Source: Candidatus Phytoplasma meliae
GTDB lineage: Bacteria; Bacillota_I; Bacilli_A; Acholeplasmatales; Acholeplasmataceae
Length of the DNA: 50,343 bases
Assembly: GCF_016876135.2 (NCBI RefSeq)
Contig: NZ_JACAOD020000014.1
Span: forward strand, 1-50,343
Direction: 5' to 3'
In this document: positions 8,448 through 16,633 of the stretch, piece by piece
Numbering within the stretch: position 1 is the first letter of the stretch
Layout of the letters: every line of letters begins with the position of its first letter
Program-made: the position numbers and the translations under genes
The notes under the pieces: generated by a model
Seen by the model: the letters and a program-made list of their open reading frames with translations, nothing else
What the model was told of the DNA's origin: nothing
Database searches by the model: none

Positions 8448-9529
8448 TGTTGAAATTAATCCATCAATTTGATTTAGATGTTTATGTGGTTTTAATTTTT
8501 TGTGCTTTAGCTTTGTCGGTTTTAGGTGTTTTTTTGGTTTTAAAAAAAGTTTCCATGGTTATTGATGCTATTAGTCATAGTGTTTTATTAGGGATTGTTT
8601 TAGCTTTTTTAGTAGTTAGAAATTTAAATTCTCCTTTTTTAATTTTAGGAGCTACTGTAATTGGACTTTTGACTGTTTGTTTAGTTGAATTAATAGGTAC
8701 TAATCCTAGGATTAAAAAAGATTCTGCTATTGGGATTGTTTTTACCTTTTTCTTTGCTTTAGCTATTATCATTATTAGTGTTTATATTCGTGATGTTCAT
8801 ATGGATGCTGATGCTGCTTTATTAGGAAATATTGAATTAACTAATCAAAGACAATTACCTAAAATTATTATTGTTTTATTAGTAAATCTTGGTTTTATCA
8901 TTCTTTTTTATAAAGAATTAAAGATTTTTATTTTTGATCCTGCTTTAGCTGCTATTTTAGGTTTTTCTTCTTTAATCATTAATTATTGTCTCATGGCTTT
9001 AATATCTGTGACAGCTGTTATTTCTTTTGATATTGTTGGTTCTGTGATGACTATTGCATGTATTATTGGTCCTGCTTCAATTGCTCTTTTATTAAGTAAA
9101 AAATTAATTAATTGTATCTTGTTATCAATGTGGTTTGCTTTTGTTACTTCTAGTTTAGGTTATTTTTTAGGAATTATCTTGGATCTTCCAGTATCAGGAT
9201 TAATTTCAGTAGTTATTTTAGTTCTTTTTTTATTAGTTCTTATTTTTGAACCACAAAATGGAATAATAGCCAAGATTATTAAAAATTATTTTCAAAAAAA
9301 ATCTTTTATGATAATTACTTTCTTAATGCATTTATATAACAATGATAAAGCTTGTAAAATTAATTATTTATCCAAATTAAAAGAAGAATTACAATGGTCT
9401 TGTGTTAATTATGATCGTTGTATCCAAAAATCTTTAAAATTAGATTATATTGTGATTAAAAATAATTATATTTTTCTAAAACCTTTAGGTAAACAAATTT
9501 TAGAAGAAAAAATAGCTTCTTCTATTTGA
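8447..9529 (+). CDS. znuB: Zn/Mn ABC transporter permease, second of two
   Basis: A second ABC-3 permease, paralogous to its neighbour, with matching landmarks such as VIDAISHSVLLGIV and KELKIFIFDPALAAILGF. Together they probably form a heterodimeric channel. The ATG shares one base with the previous stop (TAATG), so translation is coupled. The 360 residues again include a soluble C-terminal extension (about 283-360) that looks like a winged helix: a helical start (IITFLMHLYNND), a middle helix pair and an end ING-type segment FLKPLGKQILEE. Both permeases carry such a tail, so it is not a one-off fusion. A weak hairpin follows near 9551-9575, without a clear T-run. Confidence 0.92.
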   Translation: MLKLIHQFDLDVYVVLIFCALALSVLGVFLVLKKVSMVIDAISHSVLLGIVLAFLVVRNLNSPFLILGATVIGLLTVCLVELIGTNPRIKKDSAIGIVFTFFFALAIIIISVYIRDVHMDADAALLGNIELTNQRQLPKIIIVLLVNLGFIILFYKELKIFIFDPALAAILGFSSLIINYCLMALISVTAVISFDIVGSVMTIACIIGPASIALLLSKKLINCILLSMWFAFVTSSLGYFLGIILDLPVSGLISVVILVLFLLVLIFEPQNGIIAKIIKNYFQKKSFMIITFLMHLYNNDKACKINYLSKLKEELQWSCVNYDRCIQKSLKLDYIVIKNNYIFLKPLGKQILEEKIASSI

Positions 9530-9604
9530 CCATTTTTATTTTACTAGCTACCTCCAATTCTTCTTAATAGTTGGAATATTTACAATTTATACTTCAAAAT
9601 AAGG

Positions 9605-9610
9605 TATAAT
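9605..9610 (+). promoter_or_regulatory. Possible -10 upstream of the repeat-rich surface protein
   Basis: TATAAT at 9605-9610 and a second at 9764-9769 lie in the 299-bp gap before the 9829 gene. Neither has a good -35 at normal spacing; TTTACA (9579-9584) is 20 bp from the first. Which one is used cannot be told. Confidence 0.35.
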
Positions 9611-9828
9611 ATATAGGTAATTTCATTTTTAAATTTATATTTTTATTACTATGATATTAATTATAAATTTTATACTTATTGTTTGTTTTATCAAATTTTT
9701 AATTTTTAATTTTTTTTGATTATGAATGTTTTATAAATTAGTATCTTAAAATAGAGAACCAATTATAATATAAAGTACATAATTGATCGAATATAAAAAT
9801 TTTTTGCTAGATACAAAGGAGTTAAATT

Positions 9829-11508
9829 ATGAATTTGAAAATTAAAAAAATATTTTTTATAGGAATAATTTTACATTTATTTTATTTATGTTTTTTATTA
9901 GTTTTACATATTTTTAATTTTGTTCACTGTTTTAAGAATAAAAATCCTTATCGAGATAATGTTGTTTATGGTGTTGATGATTATGATCGTAATTTTATAA
10001 ATAATAATACAACAACTGATAATTCAGGTACAAGCCAAGGAGTTGATACAAAAGTAAAAGAATGTGAAAATAAATCAACTAAACAACAACAACAATTAAC
10101 TCAAGAATTAGAAGCAATAGAATCTATTCAAACAGAAATTAATCAATTAATTGAACAAAATCCTGAATTAAAAGATGATTTAACAAATCATGATAAATAT
10201 AAATCAGCTCAAGATGTGTATGCCAAAATTAAAGGATTACAGCAAGAGAATAAGTTTGCAGAAGCTTTAAACTTGTTAGGTTTTAAACAAAGTTTATGGC
10301 AGTCTGTGAAGTCTATGTTTATCTCTTCTCAAACAACTTTAAAAGATGCTTTTACAACGGTACTAGATGATTTAAAAAAAATCAAAGAAACTAAAAATAA
10401 ACAACAACAACAATTAACTCAAGAATTAGAAGCAATAGAATCTATTCAAACAGAAATTAATCAATTAATTAATGAAACACCAGAGTTGGAAAACTTGTTA
10501 ATTAATGCTCAAGAGTTTTTAATAAACGATAAAAATTATAAACAGATTCAAAGTGCGCACGATGAAATTAAAAAATTACAGCAAGAAAATAAGTTTGAAG
10601 AAGCTTTAAACTTGTTAGCTCCTGAACGAAGTTTATGGGATCGTATGACGTTTACTTCTAAAACAACTTTAAAAGATGCTTTTAAAACGGTACTAAATGA
10701 TTTAAAAACCAAAAAAGCTAAAAATAAAGAACAACAACAAAAATTAACTGAAGAATTAAAAGCAATAGAATCTATTCAAACAGAAATTAATCAATTAATT
10801 AATGAAACACCAGAGTTGGAAAACTTGTTAATTAATGCTCAAGAGTTTTTAATAAACGATAAAAATTATAAACAGATTCAAAGTGCGCACGATGAAATTA
10901 AAAAATTACAGCAAGAAAATAAGTTTGAAGAAGCTTTAAACTTGTTAGCTCCTGAACGAAGTTTCTTGGAGTCTATGTTTACCTCTTCTCAAACAACTTT
11001 AAAAGATGATTTTAAAACGGTACTAAATAATTTAAAAAATATCAAAAATAAATTCACTGATACTAATCAATCAAATGCAGTTTTATCATCAGAAGAGAAA
11101 AAAAGTTGGTGGTCTAAAATAACTAATCTTTGGCCATCTGTTTCAGCTCAACCAGATAATGATGCATTGTTGCAATATGAATCAGAAAAAAAGATTCCAG
11201 CATTAGACAAATTTTTTAATGAACATCCTTTTGTAGCGCGAATACTTGCTAGATGTTTAGGCGAAAAGTCAACTAATTTATCACAAATTATTTCTTTTTT
11301 AAGTAGACAAATTTTCGAGGTAACAGGAAAACATGTAAAAAATGAAGTTGTAAAGGCTGAAATAGAAATTCCTGAAAAAGCGAAAAAAGCTGTTGGAGAG
11401 CATGTGACAAAAATTATTATTGCATCTGTTTCTAGTGTCTCTTTGTTAGTTACCATGATTTACTGGATGGTTCTTAAAAAACGTTCTTCAAAAAATAAAA
11501 TTAAATAA
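9829..11508 (+). CDS. Repeat-rich coiled-coil membrane/surface protein, function unknown
   Basis: I do not recognise a family. The 559-residue protein has an N-terminal hydrophobic segment (about 8-36), a long Gln/Glu/Lys-rich coiled-coil region, and a C-terminal membrane helix (about 525-550) followed by a Lys/Arg-rich end. The middle contains three repeats of about 106-110 residues, each starting near QQLTQELEAIESIQTEINQL. Copies two and three share 204 identical bases (10431-10634 and 10761-10964, exactly 330 bp apart), which points to recent duplication. Topology suggests a protein exposed outside and anchored at its C-terminus. The start follows AAAGGAG (9815-9821). A host-interacting or adhesin-like role is only a guess. 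Confidence 0.85.
   Translation: MNLKIKKIFFIGIILHLFYLCFLLVLHIFNFVHCFKNKNPYRDNVVYGVDDYDRNFINNNTTTDNSGTSQGVDTKVKECENKSTKQQQQLTQELEAIESIQTEINQLIEQNPELKDDLTNHDKYKSAQDVYAKIKGLQQENKFAEALNLLGFKQSLWQSVKSMFISSQTTLKDAFTTVLDDLKKIKETKNKQQQQLTQELEAIESIQTEINQLINETPELENLLINAQEFLINDKNYKQIQSAHDEIKKLQQENKFEEALNLLAPERSLWDRMTFTSKTTLKDAFKTVLNDLKTKKAKNKEQQQKLTEELKAIESIQTEINQLINETPELENLLINAQEFLINDKNYKQIQSAHDEIKKLQQENKFEEALNLLAPERSFLESMFTSSQTTLKDDFKTVLNNLKNIKNKFTDTNQSNAVLSSEEKKSWWSKITNLWPSVSAQPDNDALLQYESEKKIPALDKFFNEHPFVARILARCLGEKSTNLSQIISFLSRQIFEVTGKHVKNEVVKAEIEIPEKAKKAVGEHVTKIIIASVSSVSLLVTMIYWMVLKKRSSKNKIK
10431..10964 (+). repeat. Two identical 204-bp blocks, 330 bp apart, inside the coiled-coil gene
   Basis: Bases 10431-10634 are identical to 10761-10964. 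A diverged first copy begins at about 10113. The 330-bp unit equals 110 codons, so gain or loss of one unit keeps the reading frame. Size variation between strains would be expected. Confidence 0.95.
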
Positions 11509-11599
11509 CATCGTGTTTTTAATCCTTAATATTAATAATTTAGTAAAAAAAGAGGATTTAATATTTCCTCATGTTAAAAATTAGTAATTTATCAAAAAA

Positions 11600-12182
11600 A
11601 TGGATAATACATGTGGTTTAAAGGATGTTTCTTTTTCTTTGCCTGAAAAAAGGATAATTTTTATTACAGATAAATCAGAATCTGAAAAATTTACTTTACT
11701 TAATCTTTTGTGAGGATTAGATTATTCTACTCAAGGAAATATTTATGTTTATTGTCAAAATATTATCTCTTATTCTTTTGACTCCTTAAATTCTTATCGT
11801 AATCATTTTTTAGGTTTTGTTTTTCAAGAATATAATTTATTAGAGAATTTAACTGTTTTAATTTATTATTTATATGAAACAAGTTATATACATTAAAACA
11901 TAAAGATATTGGTATTTTAAAATCATTAGGACCCTTTAATCAAGATGTTACTAAAATCTTTAACTATTTAAAGTTAAAATTAAGTTTGATTCAATGTATC
12001 GGTGTATTTGTTTATGGATTGTTTTTGTTAAAATACAATTAACAATACGTGAAAATTTTATTGACGTATTAAAATACTTTTTCCCACATTTATATATAGC
12101 GCTTACATTAAACCTTATTATCTTTTTAACATTATCTTTTGTTTATCCTCGCGCACTTAATCATATCGCTGTGAAAAAATAA
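11600..12182 (+). pseudogene. Decayed MacB-like ABC transporter (ATPase plus FtsX-type permease)
   Basis: Conceptual translation from 11600 gives an ABC ATPase start (GLKDVSFSLPEKRIIFI), a ruined Walker A (TDKSESEKFT where G-S-G-S-G-K-S-T is expected), then an in-frame TGA at 11711-11713. After it follow GLDYSTQGNIYVY and RNHFLGFVFQEYNLLENLTV, the Q-loop region of MacB/LolD-type ATPases, until TAA 11894-11896. The signature, Walker B and most of the permease are missing. Fragments IGILKSLG and, in another frame, a C-terminal permease helix ending PRALNHIAVKK remain. The losses fit G-to-A and G-to-T changes plus a large internal deletion. It is not expected to make a working transporter. Confidence 0.85.
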
Positions 12183-12223
12183 TAAAAAAATATTCAAATA
12201 AAATATAAAAAAAGGTGTATAAA

Positions 12224-12433
12224 ATGGACAATTATAATATAATTTTATTTTTTTTAGTATCGTTAATTTTGTTATTATTCAGTTTTTTTGTAAATAAAGC
12301 GAACAAAACAATGAATGAAAAAAATAGAAAATTAATTGAAAAAAATATACAATTATCAAAAGAAAAGATAACACAATTAGAACAAAACAATATTTTATTA
12401 AAACAATTAAACGAAACATTAAAAAATAAATAA
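12224..12433 (+). CDS. Small membrane protein with coiled-coil tail, unknown function
   Basis: The 69-residue protein has one membrane helix (about 5-24) and then a charged Lys/Glu/Asn coiled coil (KNIQLSKEKITQLEQN). I choose the ATG at 12224 because AAAGG (12211-12215) sits 8 nt before it; an in-frame GTG at 12215 overlaps that ribosome-binding site. It has the same size and layout (membrane helix plus coiled coil) as the two minus-strand proteins at 37624-38234, without clear sequence identity. A strong terminator follows. Function unknown; possibly a phytoplasma-specific envelope protein. Confidence 0.7.
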   Translation: MDNYNIILFFLVSLILLLFSFFVNKANKTMNEKNRKLIEKNIQLSKEKITQLEQNNILLKQLNETLKNK

Positions 12434-12445
12434 ATTAATAAAAAA

Positions 12446-12482
12446 AGCTAAATGTTTATTCATTTAAACGTTTGGCTTTTTT
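12446..12482 (+). terminator. Rho-independent terminator
   Basis: Arms 12446-12458 and 12465-12477 form a 13-bp stem with two G-U pairs and a 6-nt loop, followed by T-run. Confidence 0.85.
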
Positions 12483-12602
12483 ATAACTTTTATATATTTT
12501 TGTAACAAAGTTATTCCAAATTATATATTCAAAGCATATAATTATAATGTAATAATTATAATTTTAATTATTATTAATACAACTAGAAAGACATACATGT
12601 AG

Positions 12603-13271
12603 ATGTTATATAATTTGAAAAATAAGAAATTATTGTTTTGGGGATTGACAATTATTGCAATAATATCTTTTATCTTAGTCCTATTTATGATTTTATTTTT
12701 CTGTTTTGCAAACAATAATGAAAAGCAAAACAATAACAATGAAAGCGTTCATAAGATCAATGCGATAAAACCAATTGATTATAACCCTAAAAAAATTAAA
12801 TTAAACTTAACTAAACAAGAAAATAATAAACAGATAATTAATGATTATATAGTTTTTGGAATGTTTCCTAAAGATAAAACCAATTATATTATAAACGGTA
12901 TTAAAAATAATGTCAGAACAGAGGGAATTAATGAATATTTTTATGATGAGAACGCTACATTAATCAAACAACAAATTTATAATTTTGATCAGACTTTAGG
13001 GAATAAATATGAATTTAGCTATTTTGATTATGATAATCGACGAGTACGCGAAAAATTGTGTTATAGCCCTCATGGCATAAAAGAAAAAAGATATACATAT
13101 GATTATAATAGCAATGGGCAAATTATTAAAGCAAAAGAATATACTTTCGGAGATAGAAGCGATTTTCAATATGATTATTTTTATAATGATCATCAAGAAT
13201 TGATATACCAACAACAATATTTTCCTGATGGTGTTTTAGGTATAAAATCATTTTACCTTTATCAATCATAA
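12603..13271 (+). CDS. Membrane-anchored or secreted YD/DUF2963-like repeat protein
   Basis: The 222-residue protein has an N-terminal membrane or signal segment (about 10-36), an Asn-rich linker and a C-terminal half with degenerate tyrosine-rich units, for example YDYNSNGQIIKAKEYTFGD. These resemble the DUF2963-type repeats of the large protein at 45446 (pattern aromatic-x-Tyr-Asn/Asp-x-x-x-Gly-x-x-Ile-Lys). DUF2963 is a mollicute, mainly phytoplasma, family of unknown function. No strong ribosome-binding site precedes the ATG. A TATAAT lies at 12543-12548. It is probably exposed outside the cell. Confidence 0.65.
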   Translation: MLYNLKNKKLLFWGLTIIAIISFILVLFMILFFCFANNNEKQNNNNESVHKINAIKPIDYNPKKIKLNLTKQENNKQIINDYIVFGMFPKDKTNYIINGIKNNVRTEGINEYFYDENATLIKQQIYNFDQTLGNKYEFSYFDYDNRRVREKLCYSPHGIKEKRYTYDYNSNGQIIKAKEYTFGDRSDFQYDYFYNDHQELIYQQQYFPDGVLGIKSFYLYQS

Positions 13272-13334
13272 AGACACTGATATTTTCACATAAGAATAAA
13301 TTATTTATAATTCAATGTAAATTTGGATGATATT

Positions 13335-13362
13335 AAAAAAGACCTTTTTAAAGGTCTTTTTT
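13335..13362. terminator. Bidirectional terminator
   Basis: A-run, GACCTTT (13341-13347), 2-nt turn, AAAGGTC (13350-13356), T-run. It is symmetric and lies between convergent genes, so it can serve both strands. Confidence 0.85.
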
Positions 13363-13414
13363 ATTTTTATATTTTGTTGTTTATTTAATTGATTATATAT
13401 ATTCATATAATAAG

Positions 13415-13837
13415 TTATTGGGACCAAAAAGCTTCTAAAGTTTGCCAAGGTAACAAAACACAATTAATTTTATGAGGTAATTGATAAACTATATCAAAAG
13501 TTTTTAAATCTTGATTAAGTTCATTATCATGATAAGTTTCTTGTTTAATCATTGCTATAAAATGTTTGATTTTTCTTAAAGATGCTTCTTTATCTAATTT
13601 TTTCATATGTATAGACATTAGACTTGCAGAGGCACAACAAATGGAACAAGCATTAGCTTCATATTTAAGATCTAAGATTCTTTGATTGCTATCGAGTTTT
13701 ATTTGGATGATAATTTGATCACCACAATAAGAAGTTGTTTTTTCAAATTGCCAATAACCTTGATGTTTGATATCAGTTTGATTTTGAGGATTTCGATAAT
13801 GATTCATAATTATTTCATGTTTTTTTTGATCTAACAT
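13415..13837 (-). CDS. sufU: SufU/IscU-type iron-sulfur cluster scaffold protein
   Basis: This scaffold builds Fe-S clusters before transfer to apoproteins; the SufU type also accepts sulfur from a cysteine desulfurase. The 140-residue protein has the three expected cysteines: C38 in SYCGD with D40, C64 in the ACSICCASASLMS segment (usual GCAIS-ASAS), and C126 in INCVLLPWQTL. Two extra cysteines, C67 and C68, follow C64. No desulfurase or other suf gene is in the window. It is last in a minus-strand run after two MetQ-like genes, 25 nt from the nearest. The start codon is ATG at 13837; GGGA lies about 10-15 nt upstream. Confidence 0.85.
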   Translation of the reverse strand: MLDQKKHEIIMNHYRNPQNQTDIKHQGYWQFEKTTSYCGDQIIIQIKLDSNQRILDLKYEANACSICCASASLMSIHMKKLDKEASLRKIKHFIAMIKQETYHDNELNQDLKTFDIVYQLPHKINCVLLPWQTLEAFWSQ

Positions 13838-13862
13838 TTTATCTTTTCCCTTTCTCCTTAAT

Positions 13863-14777
13863 CTATAAATGACAACTTGACGATTGTGTTTTATGTAAGA
13901 ATTTGTTTTCTATTTTCTTTTTTAAAGCAATAGGATCTTCAACCATAATATAATCTTGGGTGGTACCACCATATGCAAATTGATGTTTTTTATAATTAGG
14001 GCTATTTAATACTTTTTGTAAAATAGCTATTTTAGGGTTATTTTCGTTTTCTTTGGTGGTGGCTAAAATGACGGCATAAGATAAAAAGACATCTTCTTGG
14101 GGCTCAATGTTGTAATCTGGTCCTTCGCCGATAGAACCTATTCTAATAAAATTATCATGACGCATCATCCCAGGGCAATTAATAGCTAAATCATATTTTT
14201 GTTGATTTTGAAATTTTTGGGATATATCTAAAAGATGAGAAGTTTTCATAAATTGTAAATCATAAATATTTTCGATATCCATTAAATTTAATTCAAAACC
14301 TTTGGTTTTGATTTTTTCTTCAGGAATGTTAATAAGTTTTAATTTTTTTAATAAAAAAAGAGAACGAGATAAATCACAAGGAGCTATATGTAACTCATTG
14401 AAAGGGGCAAACAAAAGGCGTAAATGTTTATGTTTTTTGACATCTTCTAATGTTTTTACTCCTAAGGCATTATTTTTATGAATGAATAAGCCGTATTTAG
14501 GGTGAAATAATGGACTTACCATTACTAAAAGTTTTTGTGCAGGACTGTTTTGATAAATATTGTTATATCCTTGCATAGTGTGAAAATTATTACTAATATT
14601 AGCATCAATTAAACCAGCTTTAAGAGCATCGTTGCTTGATAATTGATATTGGTCGATTACCTCTTTTTCGCTTAAAATTTGAAGTTGAGTGTTATAGGCG
14701 TTAAAATCATTTTTTATTTCTAATAAAGTGTTAATTACTCGTTCAAAAGGACTTGCTATTTTAATTATTTGTTTCAT
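13863..14777 (-). CDS. MetQ/NlpA-like substrate-binding protein without signal peptide (copy 1)
   Basis: The 304-residue protein resembles NlpA/MetQ binding proteins of methionine ABC transporters, with segments such as PLFHPKYGLFIHKNN, IAPCDLSRSLFLLKKLKLI and QKYDLAINCPGMM. It starts MKQIIKIASPFERVINTL and so has no signal peptide or lipobox, unlike normal MetQ lipoproteins. No permease or ATPase partner is nearby. It is a diverged paralog of the next upstream gene, from the same probable operon. The start follows AAGGGA. It may bind a ligand in the cytoplasm, or use an unusual export route. The family call is good; function is open. Confidence 0.75.
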   Translation of the reverse strand: MKQIIKIASPFERVINTLLEIKNDFNAYNTQLQILSEKEVIDQYQLSSNDALKAGLIDANISNNFHTMQGYNNIYQNSPAQKLLVMVSPLFHPKYGLFIHKNNALGVKTLEDVKKHKHLRLLFAPFNELHIAPCDLSRSLFLLKKLKLINIPEEKIKTKGFELNLMDIENIYDLQFMKTSHLLDISQKFQNQQKYDLAINCPGMMRHDNFIRIGSIGEGPDYNIEPQEDVFLSYAVILATTKENENNPKIAILQKVLNSPNYKKHQFAYGGTTQDYIMVEDPIALKKKIENKFLHKTQSSSCHL

Positions 14778-14856
14778 ATTGATAAATTCCCTTTTAAGTT
14801 TAGTTTTGGGTAACTTGATTTTTTATTTTGTTAAAGTACCACATTTAATTATTTTG

Positions 14857-15723
14857 TTATTTTTTTAACCATAATTTTTTAATTTTTTGAGCTTCTTTTT
14901 GAGGATCCTTAATCATAATATAATCATGTTGTGGACCACCTTCTTGAAAATGAAACTTTTTAACTTGAGGATGATTTAAAATTTTGGTTAAAGTTGCTAT
15001 TTCAAGACTATTTTTGTGACTTTTTTGACAAGCTAAACCAATAGCATAAGAAGCAATAAAATCATCTGTTGGTTCTTCGGTTCCTTCGATATTAGAAGCT
15101 ATTTTTAAAAAATCAGGATAAGGATTCATAAAAGCAGGCCAATTAGCCATTAAATCATATTTTTGAGGATTGTTTAAAAATTTTTCAGGGATTTGGGATG
15201 ATTTAGTAAATTCTAATTGATAAGGATTTTGAATATCATTAAAAGAAAGGTTAAATTTTTTAGTTTGGAGCGTTGTTTCTTTGATTGTAATTAAACCTAT
15301 TTTGTTTAATAAAATTAAGGAACGAGGAACATCACAAGGACCAATATAAGAAAAAGCAGTGGCTAGTAAAATTTTTAAATTGGTGTGTTTTTTAACTTCT
15401 GCTAAATTTTTTAAAATAGGGTTACGCTTAGTGTTGATGTATAACCCGTATTTGGAATGGTAAAAGGGTTGGACAAATTCTAAAATTTCTTGGTTGTTGG
15501 CTTTTAAAAAATCATTAAAAGCGTTTAGTACATGAATGTTGGTGTATAAAAGACCATCTATTTTCCCTGTTGATAACATTTCAATCCCTTCATGGGTTTG
15601 ATAATCTACTTTAAATACTTGGAGGTCAATGTTATCGTTTTTAAATAATTCTTTAGCTTTGTTTAAAGTGTTGATGACAGATTGCATAGGGCTTGCAATT
15701 TTTACAATTTGGGTAGTTTTCAT
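14857..15723 (-). CDS. MetQ/NlpA-like substrate-binding protein without signal peptide (copy 2)
   Basis: The 288-residue paralog of the preceding entry shares IASP...VINTL at the start, PFYHSKYGLYINTK, YIGPCDVPRSLILLNKIGLI, IQNPYQLEFT and a C-terminal HDYIMIKDP. The pattern matches the MetQ/NlpA fold, including the RALxLL-GLI region. Again there is no signal peptide. The ATG at 15723 is preceded by AAGGGA. The frame stays open through the 15-A tract upstream, but no usual start codon or hydrophobic signal is encoded there. First gene of the minus-strand run metQ-like, metQ-like, sufU. Confidence 0.78.
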   Translation of the reverse strand: MKTTQIVKIASPMQSVINTLNKAKELFKNDNIDLQVFKVDYQTHEGIEMLSTGKIDGLLYTNIHVLNAFNDFLKANNQEILEFVQPFYHSKYGLYINTKRNPILKNLAEVKKHTNLKILLATAFSYIGPCDVPRSLILLNKIGLITIKETTLQTKKFNLSFNDIQNPYQLEFTKSSQIPEKFLNNPQKYDLMANWPAFMNPYPDFLKIASNIEGTEEPTDDFIASYAIGLACQKSHKNSLEIATLTKILNHPQVKKFHFQEGGPQHDYIMIKDPQKEAQKIKKLWLKK

Positions 15724-16106
15724 AATTTGGTAAATCCCTTTTTTTTTTTTTTTGATGAATAAAACCTTATTTAAGTTAAACCCAGTTGGTTTACTTTAAG
15801 AGCATTGAAAGGAATGTGTATTCGAATGAAGCCAAATGAATTAAAGAAAACGAAATAAGTTTAATAATGAAAAAAATCACCTGTTTCAGGTTTAAAGCTT
15901 ATCTATTTTTGTAAATAGTTAATAGAAAAACCACTTTAATATTATAAACAAATAATAAAAATAAATAATCCTAAAAAAGATAATTAATATCATTATTATA
16001 TTGTTTTTTGATGTGATAAGTGATTGTTATGAATGGTTGAATTGATTATTTTCAATTTCAATATGAAAATAATTGTAATTAAAACTTAATTTTATTTTTT
16101 TGGCTT
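15724..16106 (-). promoter_or_regulatory. Leader region of the MetQ-like/sufU run, with hairpin and 15-nt homopolymer
   Basis: On the minus strand a TATAAT (15946 down to 15941) could start a leader of about 210 nt. In it, ACCTG-AAA-CAGGT (15891 to 15879) followed by GAT and seven U resembles a small terminator or attenuator. A run of 15 A on the minus strand (15753 to 15739) directly precedes the ribosome-binding site. Farther up, ATTATTTTC (16045-16053) and GAAAATAAT (16065-16073) form a perfect 9-bp inverted repeat after the small gene at 16107. No S-box or T-box consensus was recognised. Confidence 0.4.
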
Positions 16107-16298
16107 TTATTGTGTTAAGTTACGCAAAAACTCAATAAAAGGGAATATAGGAATTATACATAAAGATATAATTAAAATCCATCCTAAAATATGAGAAATT
16201 TTAATTTTGGTATGAAATTTGTTTTTTTTATTTTGTGGTGGGTTATTTTTTAGATTTTTCTTTTTTTTATGTTCTTGATTATTTTTTTTAGGTGCCAT
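16107..16298 (-). CDS. Small lysine-rich single-pass membrane protein, unknown
   Basis: The 63-residue frame has a very basic N-terminal half (Lys/Asn/Pro) and one hydrophobic helix (about 35-56) before a short polar end. The positive N-terminus predicts an N-in orientation. Upstream AGAAAG-type sequences give only a weak ribosome-binding site. It stands alone on the minus strand between divergent units. I do not recognise a family. Confidence 0.5.
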   Translation of the reverse strand: MAPKKNNQEHKKKKNLKNNPPQNKKNKFHTKIKISHILGWILIISLCIIPIFPFIEFLRNLTQ

Positions 16299-16633
16299 AA
16301 ACGATTTTCTTTCTTTCTTCTGTTTTTTTGGATTTTTAATATTTTGTGAGTGATTGCGGTTTGCTATTTGAAATATTAATTAATATCAATTATTTGAAAT
16401 TATTGGAAACTGTTATTTTTTTAATTATGCCTAAGGCTTACTTTTATTTTAACTTGAAATTAGTGTTTTTGAACCATTAATTTATGAAAAAAATACAAAT
16501 ACACTATAATCCATGTTTGTTCATGAAAATATAGTTAAACACGTGAATACATAAATGCGTAAATAAAAAAATAGTTTCTATCATTAGTTGATATTAGTTG
16601 ATATAATATATATGATTCAAGGAGGTTTTCAAT
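16299..16633 (+). promoter_or_regulatory. Intergenic region with putative helicase promoter
   Basis: No gene is seen. TATAAT (16602-16607) lies close to the DEAD-box gene and directly follows two copies of TTAGTTGATA. No good -35 is seen at 17 bp. The rest is AT-rich and unremarkable. Confidence 0.4.

Noticed and set aside
11711..11713. TGA read as Trp, which would extend the ABC ATPase at 11600
   Set aside because: TGA ends many intact genes here and Trp uses TGG. The homologous position is normally Gly, and other motifs are destroyed.
12215..12223. GTG at 12215 as start of the small coiled-coil protein
   Set aside because: It overlaps the AAAGG ribosome-binding site; ATG 12224 has proper spacing.
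15724..15990. S-box or T-box riboswitch before the MetQ-like genes
   Set aside because: No conserved core of either class could be found; only a small hairpin with U-run is visible.
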